Source: Sporolactobacillus kofuensis
Lineage (GTDB): Bacteria; Bacillota; Bacilli; Bacillales; Sporolactobacillaceae
Reading direction: 5' to 3'
Length of the DNA stretch: 64,000 nucleotides
NCBI RefSeq assembly: GCF_024125425.1
Contig: NZ_JAMXWN010000010.1
Span: forward strand, 1-64,000
The notes beneath the pieces are model-generated. The model saw only the letters and a program-made list of their open reading frames with translations, searched no databases and was not told the origin of the DNA. Below are positions 8,926-18,627 of the stretch, piece after piece. A program made the translations under genes and the position numbers. How positions within the stretch are numbered: the stretch's first letter is position 1; every line of letters begins with the position of its first letter.

Positions 8926-9151
8926 ATTCTAGTTCTTCAAGTTGATTTAATAGTACCTTCAAAGCCTTAAGATCATCAAGGCTGAGCGTGAGCCCTTTTC
9001 CCATTTTTTCACCGTCCGGTGCCCAGTCGCGTAGGTCGTATTTTGGCGCCCGCCCATTCCAACGAATGATGTTCAACTGCTTTGTCCAACCACTTGATGA
9101 TTCTGTCAACGTCCCGATCTTTTTCACTAGCTCAAATTGAATAGTGCTCAT
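8924..9151 (-). CDS. PC4/YdbC-like ssDNA-binding protein
   Basis: The 75-residue protein looks like the bacterial PC4-type proteins (YdbC of Lactococcus): a strand-rich core with GWTKQLNIIRWNG, then KYDLRDWAPDGEKMGKG and a final helix LSLDDLKALKVLLNQL. The family binds single-stranded nucleic acid and is thought to act in transcription or repair. The start is set by GGAAGGTG 6 nt before ATG. A start 16 codons earlier has no ribosome site. Confidence 0.8.
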   Translation of the reverse strand: MSTIQFELVKKIGTLTESSSGWTKQLNIIRWNGRAPKYDLRDWAPDGEKMGKGLTLSLDDLKALKVLLNQLEELE

Positions 9152-9195
9152 TGTATACACCTTCCCTGTTTGAAAGAAAAAATGGAAACGGAGAT

Positions 9196-9426
9196 TCACA
9201 TCAGAATAAAATGTTCATGAAACCAAGAGTCACCGCTAAGAATTTCGCGGTTGTCGGCAATAATATGCGGTTCGCCTTCTTCATCTTGTGTGACGAGGTG
9301 ACCTTCCTTATCCTGTCCTGCTATATAGAAATTGTTCACCTTGAAAAGTAATCGCTCTTCCAATAAGTCAAGAGGCCCTTCGACGGTCTCTCCATATACA
9401 TTTTTAATGCATCTTACCAAGATCAT
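9196..9426 (-). CDS. Conserved small hypothetical protein
   Basis: I do not recognise this 76-residue protein. It is soluble, acidic and without membrane segments, beginning MILVRCIKNVYGE and ending HEHFILM. The ribosome site GGAGG lies 11 nt before the ATG. It sits 44 nt upstream of the PC4-like gene on the same strand and is probably co-transcribed with it. Confidence 0.6.
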   Translation of the reverse strand: MILVRCIKNVYGETVEGPLDLLEERLLFKVNNFYIAGQDKEGHLVTQDEEGEPHIIADNREILSGDSWFHEHFILM

Positions 9427-9478
9427 GCGTCTCAAATCCTCCAAGGGCAGCCTGCATTTGCCCAATATCAAGAAAATG

Positions 9479-9500
9479 GCGCCACAGTATGAACTGGCGC
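9479..9500 (-). terminator. Possible terminator of the gshA-like gene
   Basis: GCGCCA (9479-9484) pairs with TGGCGC (9495-9500). Read on the minus strand it is followed by CATTTTCTT. The stem is only 6 bp. Confidence 0.4.
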
Positions 9501-9604
9501 GAGGCTTTTTCCATTCAATTGGACATTACTCTCCTTAGAATAAGCGTTGTTAGGCCTTTTGGCAATGGTCACAATGGTGCCCAGTTCTAATAGAGTTTGC
9601 TGAA

Positions 9605-10789
9605 CTAGTAGGTAAAATGGCTGGAATTCTCATGGGCATGCTTCATGCGCACCGCCCATTTCATTGCTACATTAGGGTCTGTCTCTAATTGTCTTCGGAT
9701 TTGCTCTGCATAACCTTTGGAAGGGTTTCTCCAGCGCAAAAGAGCTTCATCCAGAGCTTGTGTATAGCAAGCCGGAAATGTCTGCTGTTTCAGGAAACTT
9801 TGCAACGCGTGAAACATCTCATCCATTCTCTTTGAAAAAGAAGGAGAGACATAGAGCATTGTTGCCTCATTGGATAATAGTGTTGCTTCCTTCTGTTTTT
9901 CAAGGGTAAACACTGAATGCTCATTCTGTGCACACCAAAGTAGGTACAAATGCATCAAGTAGAGATCATTTGGATTAATGCCCTCATCAAAAAGCGGATT
10001 AAGATCCGAAATTCGTAATTCTACACGGCTTGCTTCCGGCGCATGCGTGAGGTCTTCATATCCTTTTCCTTTAATGCGGACGAGCTGATAAAGTTCCCGT
10101 GGACTTTCAATCACACCTTGATTGACGTACGTTTGGAGTGAAGCAATGTAGGCTTCAGGACTTGAATAATCCGGATAGACCGGAACTGTATTTTGATAGC
10201 CATGACTACTTAATCTGACAGAGCGGTAGTGAATGCCTTGCACGACTTTAGGACTCGCAGACAGTAAATACATCAGGAAATAACGGTAACGAGACGCATT
10301 AGCAACAAGATTAAGATAAAATAAGTTCCGTTCTTTATTCGATATAAGACCGCTTTTTTCCACTGAAAAATTAAAATGTATGCCACAATAAAGTTGTTTC
10401 GTTCTGCCGTATTTTTTCGATAAATAAATGCGATAGTCTGTCTTCTCTTTTCCTTCTAAACCAAAATCAGCGATTGGAATTTGATCATCAGGAGGAAGTT
10501 GATCAGGTGGACTGCTAAGCGGCCAAAGCAGTTCAGGTTTAATTCCTGAATAAATTACTTTTGTCAGTCGTTTTTCATGTGCCAGCATTTCGTGAATTGA
10601 TGAAGCCACCGGGGTTACAAGTTCCAATTGACTTTCCGAAAAATCGGTTGTTATTTCAGAATTGGTGTGTTTGTTGCCGAATGCCTGAGGATGCGGCGTC
10701 AATGCTAATGTTCCATCGGCATTGATTCTTAAATTTTCCCGTTCCAGACCGAACTTTCCATGTACAGAAAGGGGCTTTTTGCTAAGCAT
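9605..10789 (-). CDS. gshA: Glutamate-cysteine ligase, stand-alone
   Basis: The protein (394 residues) should join glutamate and cysteine to gamma-glutamylcysteine. Family blocks are visible: GKFGLERENLRI near the N-terminus, TTDFSESQLELVTP, the catalytic-core stretch YCGIHFNFSV, and RVELRISDLNPLFDEGI. It resembles the N-terminal half of the bifunctional GshAB (GshF) enzyme of Firmicutes but stops before the ATP-grasp glutathione synthetase half, and no gshB is in the window. The product may therefore stay as gamma-glutamylcysteine, or the second enzyme is elsewhere. GAGGAA 7 nt upstream sets the start; an ATG five codons earlier overlaps it. Confidence 0.85.
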   Translation of the reverse strand: MLSKKPLSVHGKFGLERENLRINADGTLALTPHPQAFGNKHTNSEITTDFSESQLELVTPVASSIHEMLAHEKRLTKVIYSGIKPELLWPLSSPPDQLPPDDQIPIADFGLEGKEKTDYRIYLSKKYGRTKQLYCGIHFNFSVEKSGLISNKERNLFYLNLVANASRYRYFLMYLLSASPKVVQGIHYRSVRLSSHGYQNTVPVYPDYSSPEAYIASLQTYVNQGVIESPRELYQLVRIKGKGYEDLTHAPEASRVELRISDLNPLFDEGINPNDLYLMHLYLLWCAQNEHSVFTLEKQKEATLLSNEATMLYVSPSFSKRMDEMFHALQSFLKQQTFPACYTQALDEALLRWRNPSKGYAEQIRRQLETDPNVAMKWAVRMKHAHENSSHFTY

Positions 10790-11048
10790 AGCGGTTCCTC
10801 GCATTCTTTAAGGACTAAATAGAGGTTCACAATATCATTACCTCTGAGTCTATATGATCATCGGATTTGATTCAATTAATTTAATCTTTAAATGCGCATA
10901 GGCTCAGTTATTCTTGGTAAGGGCGGTATAGAAAGTATGATTAATGGAAAGCTGTCAATGGATCTTCGAAAGGCAAAAGAGCGTGAATGGTTTACGTATG
11001 ATAAAATAGTTACAGTGCGATGAATCACTTGCTGAAAGGGTGAATGCG
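10790..11048 (+). other. Intergenic region between gshA and ywhD
   Basis: Divergent promoters are expected here. On the plus strand TATGATAAAAT (11007-11017) is a -10-like stretch without a clear -35. A 43-codon open frame (10892-11023) has no ribosome site and I do not call it. Confidence 0.35.
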
Positions 11049-11570
11049 TTGGATATTTTTCATCAGGATGGAAAAAAATCAGGATTTAATATAATAAAAG
11101 GGGATTCTACGAAAGGACACGGAGGATTTGGTGCCGGTTTGATTAATTTAGACAACATGTCCCCTGTCATTATTGATGTAGAAGCTGGGACAGCGGAAGT
11201 GGATATGGGTGCACTTCACGCACGAAGCGCTATTGAACGTCGGATTCGTTTTTCCACGGATAAAGCAGATCTTCAGGGTGGCGGCAAGAAATACTGGCTT
11301 GTCTGGGTAAATACGGAAGTAACAAAAGAGGGGCCTCGCTACTCAGGAGCTGCTGCTGCGGAAATGATCATTCATCGCGAAATCAAGCGTGGTTATAAGG
11401 TACTTGCCGATCATGTGAACAAAATGGATAAAGCGTTAAAAGGGCATGTCGTTCTGGATGAAATGGATGCGGGGTCCAAAAAAGTGCTGCGTGATTTTCT
11501 GAAAAGCGTTGCCCCTGGTCAATGGGAAATGGCAAATCCTGAATTAAAGGCACAGTTGGAAATCAATTAA
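11049..11570 (+). CDS. ywhD: YwhD family protein
   Basis: The 173-residue soluble protein matches the YwhD family of unknown function, found across Bacillales next to pbpG as here. Conserved stretches include FNIIKGDSTKGHGGFG, INLDNMSPVIIDV and MGALHARSAIERRI. The likely start is TTG at 11049, 6 nt after GAAAGGGTG. A GTG at 11040 is in frame but abuts the ribosome site. It converges on pbpG with a shared terminator. Confidence 0.85.
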   Translation: MDIFHQDGKKSGFNIIKGDSTKGHGGFGAGLINLDNMSPVIIDVEAGTAEVDMGALHARSAIERRIRFSTDKADLQGGGKKYWLVWVNTEVTKEGPRYSGAAAAEMIIHREIKRGYKVLADHVNKMDKALKGHVVLDEMDAGSKKVLRDFLKSVAPGQWEMANPELKAQLEIN

Positions 11571-11631
11571 TACGTGATTTCATATCCGGAGGTATAGGAT
11601 CTTCTCCATATTGAGATATTGATTTGAATGT

Positions 11632-11678
11632 AAAAAAACGACCGAATTCCTTTATCTGCAAGGGATTCGGTCGTTTTT
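11632..11678. terminator. Bidirectional terminator between ywhD and pbpG
   Basis: ACGACCGAAT (11638-11647) pairs with ATTCGGTCGT (11665-11674), extended by one G-T and two G-C pairs. It is flanked by seven A and five T. Confidence 0.85.
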
Positions 11679-11682
11679 CAAT

Positions 11683-13731
11683 TTATTTCCACCAGTGAAA
11701 GAGACGATTGAACAGTGAATGATGTGTTTTCTTCTCTGTTGAATGATTCAAGGACTTTTTGTTTATTTCTTCGCAATAGACTGTGGGTTCGGTACCTTTG
11801 ACAAAATAGGTTGGTCGTCCAACACAACCTTTACTTGCCAGTAAACCGCTTTTCGGATCAATACGGACACGAACCACTCCGTCCGGAGGATGAAACCGAT
11901 TCTTCGGTGTACCTTTGAGTGCATCTTCGAAAAAGTGACTCCAAATAGTTTTGGCATAGCCGGTATCCGGGGAGGTGTTAATGGTTTCCCCTTTGTCGTA
12001 GCCTACCCAAACTGCAGCAACCAGATCCGGCGTGAATCCTGCCATCCAGCTGTCGGAAGACGTGGAACCGGTTTTGGCAGCTACTTTATGAGAGAGTGTG
12101 CGGGCAACCGGACTGCCGGTGACTTTCGTATAGCCATTTAATCGCTTGTCAAAAATGCCGGTCATCATCTGCGACAAAACGAATGATGTCTGGCGATTGA
12201 GCACTTGCTTTCTTTGAGGGTTCCATTCATAAAGTGTGCGGCCCTTGTCATCTTCTACTCGGGTGATTAATTCTGGTTTAATGCGTGCACCCTCATTTGC
12301 GAACGTGGCATAGCCGCGAGCAAGTTCCAAGACACTCACTGGCTTTGATCCAAGAGCAAGTGATGGGATTGGTGCCAGCGCACTGGTGATTCCGGAACGA
12401 TGTGCGGCGTTCACAAGTTCTTCCATGCCAATGGCCAGATGAGTCTTTACTGCGAATATGTTGTCAGAGAGTGCAAGTGCTTGTTCCATTGTGATTGGCT
12501 TATTTGCATAATATCCACCAAAGTTATGTGGCGAATAATCAGAATGTCCATGGTCAAATGAAAATGAGGTAGGCACGCTTTTGAGTCGGGTTGCTGGCGT
12601 AAATCCGTTGCGCAATGCTGCATAATAGAGAAAGGGTTTGAATGCAGATCCAGGCGCGCGTTTTGCATGAGTCGCACGATTAAAGGGACTGGTTTGATAG
12701 TCTCGCCCCCCGACCATTGCAACAACACCACCATTTTTGGGATCTAAAGCAATAAGCGCAGTTTGTATGTTTGAATAGGCCGGGATCGTATGTTTTACCC
12801 AATACTCCGCCATATTCTGAGTCTCAGAATCAAGGGTTGTATAGACTTTGAGTCCACCAGATGCTAATGCTTTTTGACTAATATGTAGTTTCTCTGTGAG
12901 TTCATGCCGGACTGCATCTTGAAAGTAGGGCGCTTTTTTCACAGTGTTTTTTTCAGGATGTGCCAATTGAAGTGGCGCATTATAGGCGATTTTTGCACGT
13001 TTCTTTGTTAAAAATCCGCTTTTAACCATCGTATTTAGAACAATTTTTTGACGCATTTTCGCTTCGTTATAATGGAGAAAAGGCGAATAGAGACTTGGAC
13101 CATTCGGAATTCCGGCAAGCATGCTGGACTGTGCGAGTGTCAAATCCTTAGCCTTCTCGTTAAAGTACACATGCGCAGCTGATTCGCTTCCATAAGCGCC
13201 ATGTCCGTAATAAATTGTATTCAAATAGCCTTCTAAAATTTCTTTCTTCGATTCATTCATTTCAAGTCGCATGGTATAGAACATTTCAGAAAATTTACGT
13301 AGCCAAGTCTTATCGTTGGATAAAAATAAATTTTTGGCATATTGCATGGTAATTGTACTTGCACCTTGAGCCTTTGTTAAGCTACGCATGTCAATAAATG
13401 CTGATTGAGCAATACGACGAAAATCAAAACCATGGTGCTGAAAGAAGCGACGATCTTCAACGGCAAGTGTCGCGAGTTTGATTGAAGGTGCCATTTTTTC
13501 AATGTCTGTCCATCGTCTGTTTGTCGTGTCCCATTTACCGATGTACTGGTCATGTTGATCATAAAAGATAGCAGGACGGGAAGAAGGAATGTCCATTGGT
13601 CCGGCAATCTTCGCCGAAAGCAACAGGATAACGAGGCCGAGCAGCAACGTTATGGGTAGGCATGCTAAGGATAAAAGTGCCCATCGGATAAAGCGGTTTC
13701 CCCTTTTTCGGATTCTCATGTGACTTAGCAT
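11683..13731 (-). CDS. pbpG: Class A penicillin-binding protein, PbpG (2D) type
   Basis: The 682-residue bifunctional enzyme polymerises glycan strands and cross-links peptides at the outer face of the membrane. It has a short cytoplasmic basic N-terminus, one membrane helix (about 13-40), a GT51 transglycosylase domain with the catalytic Glu in EDRRFFQHHG (about residue 92), and a transpeptidase domain with SxxK in PGSAFKP (Ser362, Lys365), SDN and KTGST. Its place beside ywhD matches B. subtilis pbpG, which acts in spore cortex and germ-cell wall formation. GAGGAGG 9 nt upstream selects this ATG; an upstream start 33 codons earlier is not preceded by a ribosome site. Confidence 0.93.
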   Translation of the reverse strand: MLSHMRIRKRGNRFIRWALLSLACLPITLLLGLVILLLSAKIAGPMDIPSSRPAIFYDQHDQYIGKWDTTNRRWTDIEKMAPSIKLATLAVEDRRFFQHHGFDFRRIAQSAFIDMRSLTKAQGASTITMQYAKNLFLSNDKTWLRKFSEMFYTMRLEMNESKKEILEGYLNTIYYGHGAYGSESAAHVYFNEKAKDLTLAQSSMLAGIPNGPSLYSPFLHYNEAKMRQKIVLNTMVKSGFLTKKRAKIAYNAPLQLAHPEKNTVKKAPYFQDAVRHELTEKLHISQKALASGGLKVYTTLDSETQNMAEYWVKHTIPAYSNIQTALIALDPKNGGVVAMVGGRDYQTSPFNRATHAKRAPGSAFKPFLYYAALRNGFTPATRLKSVPTSFSFDHGHSDYSPHNFGGYYANKPITMEQALALSDNIFAVKTHLAIGMEELVNAAHRSGITSALAPIPSLALGSKPVSVLELARGYATFANEGARIKPELITRVEDDKGRTLYEWNPQRKQVLNRQTSFVLSQMMTGIFDKRLNGYTKVTGSPVARTLSHKVAAKTGSTSSDSWMAGFTPDLVAAVWVGYDKGETINTSPDTGYAKTIWSHFFEDALKGTPKNRFHPPDGVVRVRIDPKSGLLASKGCVGRPTYFVKGTEPTVYCEEINKKSLNHSTEKKTHHSLFNRLFHWWK

Positions 13732-13989
13732 CGATCTGAACCTCCTCGATCCGAAAAAAAGACGAACGGAATTAGAACAATCTGTTTTACTTTTTTGAAA
13801 AACGTAGACAAATTTAGTGGAAAAAAGCATTACAGTTTAGTTTCGGGTGAATAAAAGTTCGTCTCATCAAGTTTTCTTTACCATTATGGATGAAGCGGCT
13901 ATATTTTAAACATGAAGGGGAATAAAGGAAAATTCAGGTATAAATATAAGAAAATAATAGAATCCTAGGAAAAAATACCGATCTTAACC

Positions 13990-14018
13990 TTGCCCAGATA
14001 AAGTCAATATTTTATAGT
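13990..14018 (+). promoter_or_regulatory. Promoter of ywiB-argS
   Basis: TTGCCC (13990-13995) and TATAGT (14013-14018) are 17 bp apart, about 43 nt before the ywiB start codon. Confidence 0.55.
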
Positions 14019-14061
14019 AATATAAGTGTGAATATTTGCGGTCATGAAGGAAGGCGGCTGA

Positions 14062-14496
14062 ATGAAGACGCGTGATGCCGAAATCGTTTTTACAAGTAGG
14101 ATCGACAGCAATGAACAGCAACCGGGACAACTACAAAAAACGACGGCAAGATTAAATGGACGAATTGGCAAGAGCGCATCAAGCCTGTACCTGACTTATA
14201 ATGATCGAATTGCTGAAGGTTATGCCGACTACACCATTAGAATTAGCGGACAAGAAGCATTGATCTTGCGTAAAGGTGCGATGCCGATGAGGCAACCTTT
14301 ACGACTGGGTATATCAATGGATGGAACCTATGAAACGGCGTATGGGGTTTTGAGTACGACGGCAACTGCTGAGAAAATTGAAACGGTATTTGATTCTTCG
14401 ACGCGTGCAGGTTCGGTTCGGCTTGTCTATGCATTGACCATGCAAGGTCAGAGTACGGGCATATGTACACTGGATTATCACTACAGGTTAAAATAA
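14062..14496 (+). CDS. ywiB: YwiB family (DUF1934) beta-barrel protein
   Basis: This 144-residue protein belongs to DUF1934, small calycin-like beta-barrels of unknown function, with the late-protein motif MQGQSTGICTLDYHYRLK. The gene is directly upstream of argS as in other Bacillales, 87 nt apart and on the same strand, and probably in one transcript. GAAGG lies 7 nt before the ATG. Confidence 0.85.
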   Translation: MKTRDAEIVFTSRIDSNEQQPGQLQKTTARLNGRIGKSASSLYLTYNDRIAEGYADYTIRISGQEALILRKGAMPMRQPLRLGISMDGTYETAYGVLSTTATAEKIETVFDSSTRAGSVRLVYALTMQGQSTGICTLDYHYRLK

Positions 14497-14583
14497 AAGG
14501 AACGGATAGGCACCATTTTCGTGGTCTGTGAATAGACGCATAAGAGTGGAACATAAAGCCGCTGATTTTTTGGAGGGTATATT

Positions 14584-16254
14584 ATGACGATTGTTGAACA
14601 GGTCAAGAATCAATTAAAAGAAGAAATAATAAATGCAGTGATCAAAGCAGGACTTGCGGAGGCTGAAGAAGTACCGGATGTTGTCCTTGAAGTGCCGAAG
14701 GATAAAGCACATGGCGATTTTGCCACGAATATGGCCATGCAGCTCGCTCGGATCGCAAGAAAGGCACCGAGAAAAATCGCAGAAGAGTTGACCGGTAATT
14801 TTGATAAAGAGAAAGGGCATATCCGCAAGATCGAAATTGCAGGTCCTGGATTTATTAATTTCTTCCTTGATAACCGCTATTTGACAGACCTCATCCCGGC
14901 AATTATTGAAGCTGGCGATCAGTATGGTGCTTCGAAGAGTGGAGCAGGAAAAAAGGTTCTTGTTGAATTTGTTTCTGCGAATCCGACGGGCAGCTTACAT
15001 TTAGGGCATGGACGCGGTGCGGCGGTTGGCGATGCACTGTGCAAATTGTTGAGCAAAGCGGGTTATCAAGCGGTTCCGGAATACTATATTAATGACGGCG
15101 GGAATCAAATCACGAATTTGGCGGTATCCATTGAAGCCAGGTACTTGCAGGCACTAGGTCAAGATGCCGACATTCCCGAAAATGGTTATCACGGAAAAGA
15201 TATTATTGAACTGGCGAAGCGTTTGGTCGAAGAATACGGAGATGCATTGGCGAAAAAAGCGAAAGAAGAACGGATCCGATTCTTCCGCAACTTTGGTGTG
15301 GAACATCTCATGAGCGGCATTAAGAAAGATTTAGCTGATTTCCGTGTACATTTTGATCAATGGTTTTCAGAACGTTCTTTGTATGAAGAACACAAGGTTG
15401 AGGAAGCTCTTGATTTCTTGAAAAATAAAGGGGAAACCTATGAAAAAGACGGTGCTTTGTGGCTGCAAACCACTAAATATGGTGACGACAAGGACCGTGT
15501 ATTGGTAAAATCCGACGGCAGTTATACTTATTTCATGCCTGATATCGCTTATCACAAAAATAAGCTTGATCGCGGATTTGAACAGCTGATTGATGTATTT
15601 GGTGCGGATCATCATGGCTATGTTCCTCGATTGAAAGCGGCAATCCAATCCTTAGGCTACAATCCGGATCAATTAACTGTCCAGATCATTCAGCTCGTAA
15701 ATCTTTTCAAAAATGGCGAAAAATTTAAGATGAGCAAACGTACCGGGAAAGCCGTGACCATGCGTGAATTGATGGAAGATGTCGGTGTTGATGCTGCACG
15801 CTATTTCTTCGCCATGCGCAGTTCGGATAGTCATCTTGACTTTGATTTGGATCTTGCCCTATCACATTCAAATGAGAACCCGGTTTACTATGTTCAATAT
15901 GCTTATGCGCGCATCAGCAGTATGCTCAAACGTGCAGAACAATTCGAACAAGGGAACGTTGCTGAACTCGATTTAAGCTTACTCTCTGGTGAAAAGGAAA
16001 TTGACCTATTAAAGAAGTTAGGTGATTTTCCAGCTGTTGTTTCCGATAGCGCAGCAAAGTTGGCAATTCAACATATTCCTGCTTACCTGTTCGACTTAGC
16101 GTCATGCCTGCATAGTTTCTATAATGCGGAAAAAGTACTAGACGAGCGTAATCTCGAACTCAGCAAGGCGAGAGTAGCGTTGATGAAAGCTGTGCGTATC
16201 ACATTAAAGAACGGTATGGAGCTTATTGGTGTCCATGCACCGGAGCAGATGTAA
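14584..16254 (+). CDS. argS: Arginyl-tRNA synthetase
   Basis: ArgS charges tRNA-Arg with arginine in the cytoplasm. The 556-residue class I synthetase has the N-terminal Arg-specific domain, the HIGH-type motif in [15 protein letters not shown] (near residue 137), the KMSKR motif in [11 protein letters not shown] (near 380) and the C-terminal anticodon-binding domain ([16 protein letters not shown]). TGGAGGG is 7 nt from the ATG. A terminator follows directly. Confidence 0.98.
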   Translation: MTIVEQVKNQLKEEIINAVIKAGLAEAEEVPDVVLEVPKDKAHGDFATNMAMQLARIARKAPRKIAEELTGNFDKEKGHIRKIEIAGPGFINFFLDNRYLTDLIPAIIEAGDQYGASKSGAGKKVLVEFVSANPTGSLHLGHGRGAAVGDALCKLLSKAGYQAVPEYYINDGGNQITNLAVSIEARYLQALGQDADIPENGYHGKDIIELAKRLVEEYGDALAKKAKEERIRFFRNFGVEHLMSGIKKDLADFRVHFDQWFSERSLYEEHKVEEALDFLKNKGETYEKDGALWLQTTKYGDDKDRVLVKSDGSYTYFMPDIAYHKNKLDRGFEQLIDVFGADHHGYVPRLKAAIQSLGYNPDQLTVQIIQLVNLFKNGEKFKMSKRTGKAVTMRELMEDVGVDAARYFFAMRSSDSHLDFDLDLALSHSNENPVYYVQYAYARISSMLKRAEQFEQGNVAELDLSLLSGEKEIDLLKKLGDFPAVVSDSAAKLAIQHIPAYLFDLASCLHSFYNAEKVLDERNLELSKARVALMKAVRITLKNGMELIGVHAPEQM

Positions 16255-16272
16255 AAGGATTAAATAAGAAGT

Positions 16273-16306
16273 AAAAAACAGCCTCCAATTGCGGAGGCTG
16301 TTTTTT
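16273..16306 (+). terminator. Terminator after argS
   Basis: A perfect 14-bp stem (16273-16286 with 16293-16306) with a 6-nt loop ends in six T. Confidence 0.9.
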
Positions 16307-16451
16307 AACGAAAAGAAAGGATAAAACTTTTTGTTTAAAATTGCACCAAGATGTGCGACGTCTTCGGCAATTAATCGATCGAAACGCAATTCATACCCAA
16401 TAAAGATTCAGTGGTATTGCCCAGTTGTCTTACGTGCAGATGCAATTTATC

Positions 16452-17666
16452 TTAAAGGAAGAAGCGAATCCAGCCACTGAAGATCGATTTGATTTTTTCT
16501 ACAGACGAACGCTTCTGAATTTGTTTCAGTGAGACCAGTTTCGAACCGTCACGGATTTCTTTCTCAAGCTGCCGGAGTACGTGATGGACCAACACGGGGT
16601 CTTTGGTGAATCCGGAGAGTTCATCATTCCAAAAAAGACTGCGCTGATCGAAATTCGCGGTACCTAGATAACAGAATTGTCGATCCACAATGAAGAGTTT
16701 CGCATGGTAGAAGCCCTGATAAAAATGGTATAATCGCGCCCCGTTCTCCACGAGCGGTTTGAGATAAAGGTAAGATGCAGGTTGTACCAGACCGTGATCC
16801 TTTTTCATAGGCAAGACAATGGTGAGCGTTACGCCATGCATGAGTTTATCCTGCAGAACCTTCATCAACCTCTCGCTCGGGATAAAGTAAGGTGATCCGA
16901 TAAAAATAGAGGATTGGGCTGCGTTTAATTTTTCCGCAAAGAAGTCTTCGAGCTGCTTGCCATCAGACCCTAATAAGGTGATCTTCGATGGCCCGGGTTC
17001 TACTTCTGGAAAATAGGAAGTGTTATTTTGTAAATCAATTTTGGTGCTACGTTTCCAGTCGATTAAGAATAGACGTTGTAGGTCATGGACACTTTCACCA
17101 ATGATTCTGAGATGATTATCATGCCATGGCCCCATTTCCGGTTTTCTTCCGATGTATTCGCGACTGACATTAAACCCGCCAAAGTAGCCAATTCTTCCGT
17201 CGATAACCATAATTTTACGATGGTTGCGTCGATTTAAATAATAAAAGGTAAATGGAAAGGTTAATTTGCCTGAGAAGGCGAGATGAACCCCTTCTTTTGC
17301 TAAAGCTGCTTTTTGTTTGCGTAAGCGAAATCCGTTCAACGCATCGATGAGGATACGAACTTCTACGCCTTCAACTGCTTTTTGTTTCAATAGATGTAGC
17401 CATTTATTGCCGACTTCGTCAGGAGTGAAGATAAAAAATGAAAGATGGATGTGGTTCTTGGCATTACGGATGCTTTGCTCCATGTCTTCATAAAGTTCAT
17501 GACCGTTGGAAAAATAACGAAAATTGTTGAATCCGGTTTTCGGCTTATATTCGCGGTTAAGGGCGTGCTTCACACGCAATCCAGAGAAGATATCAAGCAG
17601 AATGGCTACAATAAGCAATAGTACAAGAGTGATAAGGATAAATAGTGTATTAATAAATAGGTGCAT
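16452..17666 (-). CDS. Cardiolipin synthase, PLD family (YwjE-like)
   Basis: The 404-residue membrane-bound enzyme joins two phosphatidylglycerols to cardiolipin. It has one N-terminal membrane helix (about 5-25) and two phospholipase D HKD motifs: HRKIMVIDGRIGYFGG and HAKLFIVDRQFCYLGT. The single-helix form and its place beside rpoE-pyrG recall the minor enzyme YwjE of B. subtilis rather than the two-helix ClsA. GGAGG 7 nt before ATG at 17666 sets the start. An open frame extends 46 codons upstream but lacks a ribosome site. Confidence 0.88.
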   Translation of the reverse strand: MHLFINTLFILITLVLLLIVAILLDIFSGLRVKHALNREYKPKTGFNNFRYFSNGHELYEDMEQSIRNAKNHIHLSFFIFTPDEVGNKWLHLLKQKAVEGVEVRILIDALNGFRLRKQKAALAKEGVHLAFSGKLTFPFTFYYLNRRNHRKIMVIDGRIGYFGGFNVSREYIGRKPEMGPWHDNHLRIIGESVHDLQRLFLIDWKRSTKIDLQNNTSYFPEVEPGPSKITLLGSDGKQLEDFFAEKLNAAQSSIFIGSPYFIPSERLMKVLQDKLMHGVTLTIVLPMKKDHGLVQPASYLYLKPLVENGARLYHFYQGFYHAKLFIVDRQFCYLGTANFDQRSLFWNDELSGFTKDPVLVHHVLRQLEKEIRDGSKLVSLKQIQKRSSVEKIKSIFSGWIRFFL

Positions 17667-17832
17667 CACATGACCTCCGATCGAATGACCAACAGTATAT
17701 CCTAGAATTAATATATCCCAATTTGAATAATGTATCTTCATCAAATACCTTTTAATATTTTTAATAGACCTAAAAAATGAACGACGGTAAAGAATGAATG
17801 ACAAATTTATGGTCTAGACTTGATTTTAGTTC

Positions 17833-17862
17833 TTGAACGGATTATTGTATTTATTGTATAAC
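17833..17862 (+). promoter_or_regulatory. Promoter of rpoE
   Basis: TTGAAC (17833-17838) and TATAAC (17857-17862) are 18 bp apart. The leader of about 170 nt holds two hairpins, GTGTGCA/TGCACAC (17938-17963) and CCGGC/GCCGG (17966-17988), without a T-run. Confidence 0.45.
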
Positions 17863-18039
17863 CCTACAATGAGTTTTTGTGTGCAATTTTTCCAAACATG
17901 CGGGATGCAAATCACTAGAGACCATTGTGAACAGAAGGTGTGCAGACTTTTTTGTATGCACACACCCGGCATGGTCAAGCTCCGCCGGATGCACTTAGAT
18001 ATTTGATGAGAGTATTGATATAGGGAAAGGATGTTTCCA

Positions 18040-18504
18040 TTGACAAAACACGTGGTTGAAAAAGCAAAGATTGATCAATTCTATGATATATTGTCCCAGG
18101 GAAAAGAACCGAAAACCTTCTATGAACTGACCGACATGGTTTATAAAGAAGGAGAGATTGAGGCAGATGGTGGTGAATCACTCGCACGTCTTTATACTAC
18201 ACTCAGCCTTGATGGACGCTTTCTAAGTGTTGGACATAATCTTTGGGCTCTGCGCAATTGGTATCCACTGGAACAACGTGAAGACGATATTGCAAAGACA
18301 TTGGGCGATTCTCATCATAAGAAACATAAAGTGGCAGATGATGGTTTCGATGATTATGATGATGTTGATGATGAAGAAGATCTTGATCAAGATAATGAAG
18401 ATGAGACCGATGACAATGATGATATGAATGACGACGATGATTATGAAGATGACGATGTTCAGCGAATTAAGCGCAACGCGATCGTGGATGAGGATGAGGA
18501 ATAA
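18040..18504 (+). CDS. rpoE: RNA polymerase delta subunit
   Basis: Delta is a Gram-positive RNA polymerase subunit that speeds recycling and sharpens promoter choice and response to initiating NTPs. The 154 residues hold an N-terminal HARE-HTH fold (LTDMVYKEGEI through LYTTLSLDGRFLSVGHNLWALRNWYP) and an unstructured acidic tail of Asp/Glu runs (about 95-154). The chain is shorter than the B. subtilis protein (173). I prefer the TTG at 18040 (AAAGGATG 6 nt upstream); an ATG three codons earlier is inside the ribosome site. Its neighbour pyrG is the usual one. Confidence 0.93.
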   Translation: MTKHVVEKAKIDQFYDILSQGKEPKTFYELTDMVYKEGEIEADGGESLARLYTTLSLDGRFLSVGHNLWALRNWYPLEQREDDIAKTLGDSHHKKHKVADDGFDDYDDVDDEEDLDQDNEDETDDNDDMNDDDDYEDDDVQRIKRNAIVDEDEE

Positions 18505-18566
18505 TTCTCCAGCGACAGCTCTCGCGTTGAGCTGAGCATTAAGACGATTTTTCCTTAATCATTCTC

Positions 18567-18605
18567 TTGATTCGACTGTTTAAGTTTGTTAGAATTGCAA
18601 AGGGC
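18567..18605 (+). promoter_or_regulatory. pyrG promoter with GGGC initiation site
   Basis: TTGATT (18567-18572) and TAGAAT (18590-18595) are 17 bp apart. The run GGGC begins at 18602, seven bases past the -10, where transcription should begin. In B. subtilis the pyrG transcript begins with GGGC, and low CTP makes the polymerase stutter, adding G residues. Confidence 0.75.
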
Positions 18606-18627
18606 GATAAATAGAATCGGAATTTGA

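Noticed and set aside
10892-11023. 43-codon frame between gshA and ywhD
   Set aside because: No ribosome site before the first ATG and no recognised product; the end overlaps the likely -10 of ywhD.
13384-13607. Several 60-130-codon frames antisense to pbpG, ilvD, prfA and pyrG
   Set aside because: They follow the codon pattern of the genes on the other strand and lack ribosome sites and recognisable domains.
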